Positions 61,075-64,000 of a stretch of 64,000 nt of DNA are shown here, piece after piece. Where the stretch lies: the NCBI GenBank assembly GCA_039939375.1, contig JBDVJO010000001.1, positions 175,894-239,893 on the forward strand, given 5' to 3'. A model generated the notes under the pieces. It searched no databases, was not told where the DNA came from, and saw only the letters and a list, made by a program, of their open reading frames with translations. Source of the stretch: Paracrocinitomix sp039939375. Lineage in GTDB: Bacteria > Bacteroidota > Bacteroidia > Flavobacteriales_D > Crocinitomicaceae. The translations under genes and the position numbers were made by a program. How positions within the stretch are numbered: position 1 is the first letter of the stretch; each line of letters opens with the position of its first letter.

Positions 61075-61843
61075 AATACTCTACACAGTCTTCAGGAAAT
61101 ATCTGTGTCCATGTTCCAAGTGAATCATTAGTGATGTTCACGCCATCCACCATATTCGATTCTTCTTTGGTCAAATCTCCTTCTATTTCATAGCGTTTAG
61201 TTGTGCAAACTTCAATTTCATTTGAGGCGCTAATGGTTATATTTAATCCAAGAATATCCGTGTGACGTGCCCAGAAAAAGCTATCTTCGGTTTCTTCTGA
61301 AATGGTGAATGAGTAAATTCCTTCTTTACCCAGTTCTATGCATTCAACCAGCTTACCTTCCTTTTCAAATTCAAGCAAATAACTTGTCCAGTAGGCGCCA
61401 TTACTTGCTGATATTTTTTCGTAATAATGAATAAGTATAAATTCGCTTTCTTGTTCAGAAAAATGTATGCCAGCTTGTACCATATGCCAATCATCATTTT
61501 TTTCTAAAAGTTCAGAGCTTTCCTTGAGTTCTTCAGCCAAAGCATTTTGCTCATTCATGAGCCACTTTTTCAATAAATAATACGGAATTTTTGGCGTCTC
61601 GTAATCAAACTCTTTTAGCTGTTCGTCATAGAAAATTTCTCCATCCCAAAGGTCATTTTCTTTTTGATGGTAGGGGAGTTGTGTATCCTGGAATTTGGAA
61701 AGAAAATAATTAAAAGAGAGCGTGTCATCTTCAAGAGTGGGCTCTTCACACAAGGTGAAAACTTCATCAGTTTCTGCATTACTCTCAGGGGCTCCGCAAG
61801 AGAAGAAAGCTAAAATGAATAAAATTGGAAAGAATTTGATCAC
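61073..61843 (-). CDS. Hypothetical lipoprotein
   Basis: 256 residues. Lipobox FFSC (C16), an acidic linker (GAPESNAETDEVF), and an alpha/beta domain: FDYETPKIPYYLLKKWLMNEQNALAEE, SEFILIHYYEKISASNGAYWTSYLLEFEKEGKL, IYSFTISEET. Two Cys near the ends (CEEP, EDCVEY) may form a disulfide. No family recognised. The start overlaps the upstream MORN-repeat gene by four bases (ATGA), so the two are translated together and may work together at the cell surface. Confidence 0.65.
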   Translation of the reverse strand: MIKFFPILFILAFFSCGAPESNAETDEVFTLCEEPTLEDDTLSFNYFLSKFQDTQLPYHQKENDLWDGEIFYDEQLKEFDYETPKIPYYLLKKWLMNEQNALAEELKESSELLEKNDDWHMVQAGIHFSEQESEFILIHYYEKISASNGAYWTSYLLEFEKEGKLVECIELGKEGIYSFTISEETEDSFFWARHTDILGLNITISASNEIEVCTTKRYEIEGDLTKEESNMVDGVNITNDSLGTWTQIFPEDCVEY

Positions 61844-62499
61844 TTTTTCTTTTTATAAGAGTCTACTAATTTTCCATTCTCCCAAAGCTCAATAATTTCA
61901 ATTTTACCGTTCTTTTTATATTTTTTGAATTCACCAGCTGGTCTTCCCATTACTAATTGAACTTCAGCTTTTTTTTCACCTGATTCATAATAGATGGTTT
62001 GAAATCCGTTGATGATTTCCATCTCCTTATTGCCGCTTTTATAAAAAGAACAGTAATAACCTTTAGCAGGATCTTCTCTGTTCTCAACTGATAAAGATTT
62101 TAACTTTCCTTCTGAGTGCCAAGTTTTAGCAGTATCAATGACGGTTCCATCATCAAACTTCATCTCTGACATCTTTTGACCGCTCTTATAATAAAGAGTG
62201 GAATAGCCATCTGCTTTCCCAAATGTATATTGTACCTTTTCTTTGAGTTCTCCGGTTGGATAATATTTCGTTTGTTCTCCATGCATTCGGCCATCAAGAA
62301 AGTTGTTATATGCCAAAATGTTGCCTCCAGGATCAGTTTTGAACGTTGTTCCTGTATATGGAGTGACGTTTCTTAAATAGGTAATTTGCTCATTTAAATT
62401 GAGCGGCATTCTTCTATTCAAGACGTCATAGTTTATCGTGTCCTGTCCAAAAGAGAAAAATGACAAGAGTGGGGTGATAAAAAATAATGGGTACTTCAT
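61840..62499 (-). CDS. Secreted MORN-repeat (YwqK-like) protein
   Basis: 219 residues with a signal peptide (MKYPLFFITPLLSFFSFG). At least six MORN-type units follow: LAYNNFLDGRMHGEQTKYYPTGELKEKV, QYTFGKADGYSTLYYKSGQKMSEM, then weaker units KTWHSEGKLKSL, YYCSFYKSGNKEMEI, FQTIYYESGEKKAEV and GEFKKYKKNGKIEII. Databases often name this YwqK family antitoxin, but with an export signal and a lipoprotein partner it is unlikely to be a toxin-antitoxin pair. MORN units usually bind lipids or proteins. It overlaps the lipoprotein gene by four bases. Confidence 0.8.
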   Translation of the reverse strand: MKYPLFFITPLLSFFSFGQDTINYDVLNRRMPLNLNEQITYLRNVTPYTGTTFKTDPGGNILAYNNFLDGRMHGEQTKYYPTGELKEKVQYTFGKADGYSTLYYKSGQKMSEMKFDDGTVIDTAKTWHSEGKLKSLSVENREDPAKGYYCSFYKSGNKEMEIINGFQTIYYESGEKKAEVQLVMGRPAGEFKKYKKNGKIEIIELWENGKLVDSYKKKK

Positions 62500-62541
62500 A
62501 TCACGAATATAAAATGGAGTAGAAAATAGCTTGTTTTAAAA

Positions 62542-63585
62542 CTAGTTCATCCTTGCACTATTCTTCACTTTTCCATCCATAAATGGATTTTTATTTGTGA
62601 ATCTCAAGCTGATTTCAAGTCCACCTCTTGCATTCGTTGCAGGCTTCAGACCAGAGATATTTAAATCATAACTTAAACCTACCGCAAATTGATGAAATTC
62701 AAATAACATCATTGGTGTAAAAGCATCTCTTGCTCTTAAGTAACCACCAAATGAAATGGCAGATCCATTTTTCTTTCCAGTGTACTTACTGTCTTGTTGT
62801 AATTTGATTCTGAACATAGTTCCTATCAATAATTCCTTTGCTTTTCCTTGAGAATAGAACATAAACCCTGGAAGCCATGCATAACGTGTGTCTGCAATAG
62901 AGATAATCCCATCTCCATGTAATACATACTTCATCTGTAATCTATGATTCACTCCTAAGTAAGAATATTTCGGACGAGATAGATGATAAGCTGAGAATCC
63001 GACATTTAATTTTAAATCATGATTATCTGTTACATTAATATGCCCGTCTTTGTTGTTATAGTGCCATACGATTCCAGCAGCAAAGTCACCATGCGTAAAA
63101 GCATCTGCACCAAAGTTTTCTCCGCTAGTTAAGTCAGGGTTGTAATTAGTTCCATCATACTGATTTCCCCATGTAAGAAAAGTATAATCGATACTTCTTT
63201 GACCAACTCCAGCCATTAAACCTAAACCTAAAGTCTGATGTTCTGCAACTTTCAAATGATAAGCAAGCGCCATGTTTATTTGCGTGGTTCCCATTTGAGA
63301 GTCACCTGCTTTGTCAGATATAAAGTTGATTCCTCCAGCAAAGTAACCTGTTTCACTTGGCACTCTGTTCAATTTAGAATCGGCAGATGCGGCAAAAGTT
63401 TTGTACGGAGATCCAATTTGTCGCCATTGATCTTTATAGTTCAAATTGATTCCAAAGTCAAATTTCACCCCAACTAAGGCTGGGTTTTGCATCATTGGTT
63501 GAGTTTGATATTGCGAGAAATGGACATCTTGTCCAAAAGCAAATGCAGCAGATAGTGCTGTTATAACTGTTAAAATCTTTTTCAT
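62542..63585 (-). CDS. PorP/SprF family T9SS outer-membrane protein
   Basis: 347 residues. Signal peptide (MKKILTVITALSAAFAFG), then QDVHFSQYQTQPMMQNPALVGVKFDFGINLNYKDQWRQIGSPYKTFAASADSKL, the mark of PorP/SprF (HFSQY ... NPA ... Y++QW). The rest is a beta-barrel of ~14 strands, including SYDLNISGLKPATNARGGLEISLRF at the end. SprF-type proteins are needed for export of large adhesins such as SprB through T9SS. The adjacent gene encodes the end of such an adhesin-like protein, a classic pair. Confidence 0.93.
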   Translation of the reverse strand: MKKILTVITALSAAFAFGQDVHFSQYQTQPMMQNPALVGVKFDFGINLNYKDQWRQIGSPYKTFAASADSKLNRVPSETGYFAGGINFISDKAGDSQMGTTQINMALAYHLKVAEHQTLGLGLMAGVGQRSIDYTFLTWGNQYDGTNYNPDLTSGENFGADAFTHGDFAAGIVWHYNNKDGHINVTDNHDLKLNVGFSAYHLSRPKYSYLGVNHRLQMKYVLHGDGIISIADTRYAWLPGFMFYSQGKAKELLIGTMFRIKLQQDSKYTGKKNGSAISFGGYLRARDAFTPMMLFEFHQFAVGLSYDLNISGLKPATNARGGLEISLRFTNKNPFMDGKVKNSARMN

Positions 63586-63595
63586 ACTTCTCTTT

Positions 63596-64000
63596 TTATC
63601 TTACTAAGCTTATATTTCCTTTTTGAGAGACGCGCTCTCCGTTAATTAAGTATCCTTCTAATGTATATACAAATACAGCTGGATTTAATTCTTTTCCTTT
63701 CCAAGTTCCATCCCAACAGATGTTCATGTTAGAAGCTTCATATACTTTTTCTCCCCATCTGTTGTAGATATGGAAAACAAATGTATCCATACAATCACTG
63801 TAAACACAAAGTGCATCATTTTCATTATCACCATTTGGAGAGAATGCCGAAGGCACAAATACTTCACCACATACAATTTCTACATCAACTAACATGCAAG
63901 CCGTGTCTGCACAACCGTATCCATTAATCCCGGTTACACAATAAGTAGTAGTCACTTCAGGGCAAGCGATAGGCGATTGACAATTTTCACAATCTAACTC
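63596..64000 (-). CDS. Gliding-motility C-terminal domain of a large secreted protein, 5' end outside window
   Basis: Open to the window edge (135 residues visible, reading from 64000). It ends in a gliding-motility-associated (CHU_C, type B) sorting domain: EVFVPSAFSPNGDNENDAL, CMDTFVFHIYNRWGEKVYEAS, NICWDGTWKGKELNPAVFVYTLEGYL, ending ISLVR. Before it lies a cysteine-rich repeat (TTTYCVTGINGYGCADTACMLVDVEIVC) of the PKD/HYR-like kind found in long adhesins. Together with PorP/SprF ten bases downstream it forms an adhesin and export pair. The length of the full protein is unknown; such proteins often exceed 1,000 residues. Confidence 0.9.
   Translation of the reverse strand, partial: ELDCENCQSPIACPEVTTTYCVTGINGYGCADTACMLVDVEIVCGEVFVPSAFSPNGDNENDALCVYSDCMDTFVFHIYNRWGEKVYEASNMNICWDGTWKGKELNPAVFVYTLEGYLINGERVSQKGNISLVR

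Noticed and set aside
61840..62499. YwqK antitoxin label and a toxin-antitoxin pair with the lipoprotein
   Set aside because: Both products have export signals; the label comes from a database family name for MORN-repeat proteins.

Overview
The window looks like an AT-rich chromosome segment of a Bacteroidota, most likely Flavobacteriales and possibly close to Crocinitomicaceae (inference; no 16S gene is present). The signs are type IX secretion (T9SS) C-terminal sorting domains, a PorP/SprF protein beside a gliding-motility C-terminal domain, a RibBA with a worn-out second domain, lipoprotein signals of Bacteroidota type, near absence of Shine-Dalgarno sequences, and promoters of the TTTG-N19-TAnnTTTG type.

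Layout. 0-10 kb: a VWA membrane protein (5' end cut off by the window), a large T9SS-exported amidase, a GNAT enzyme, a BNR/sortilin-type propeller protein and WbqC. 10.2-19.4 kb: an envelope-stress-like island. It holds a DUF1328 peptide, a YihY/BrkB membrane protein, two tandem paralogous lipoproteins, and a six-gene operon (YtxH, holin-like protein, small protein, AI-2E-type permease, lone receiver, NtrC-type sigma-54 activator). A divergent receiver-PAS-histidine kinase and an MscS channel complete it. A good sigma-54 (-24/-12) promoter lies directly before the lipoprotein pair, next to the only sigma-54 activator in the window. 19.5-31 kb: housekeeping genes (lepB, dapB, ettA, cystathionine beta-synthase), a lipoprotein/outer-membrane-barrel pair, and an msrBA-yaaA-Omp85 operon that runs to 33.1 kb. 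33.1-36.8 kb: two low-complexity repeat blocks around a LysM glucosaminidase and a helical-repeat protein. 36.8-44 kb: ribBA, two glycosyltransferases, an LptF/G permease, a START-like protein and a duplicated DUF6272/SiaB-like protein. 44.0-49.4 kb: an accessory zone around tRNA-Met(CAT) with direct and inverted repeats, a possible one-gene cassette, an IS110-type transposase remnant and several unrecognised secreted proteins. 49.5-59 kb: a flippase, surE, a TPM protein beside a TPR-LemA fusion, an S4 protein, meaB and two T9SS-related secreted proteins. 59-64 kb: htpG with a -24/-12-like promoter, a lipoprotein, a MORN/YwqK protein, PorP/SprF and the tail of a gliding-motility-type adhesin.

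How the genes work together. The most coherent group is the 10-19 kb island. A kinase and receivers probably feed a sigma-54 activator that turns on envelope proteins. The same -24/-12 motif class recurs, in weaker form, before ytxH and htpG. No CRISPR array, intact prophage or intact insertion sequence was seen.
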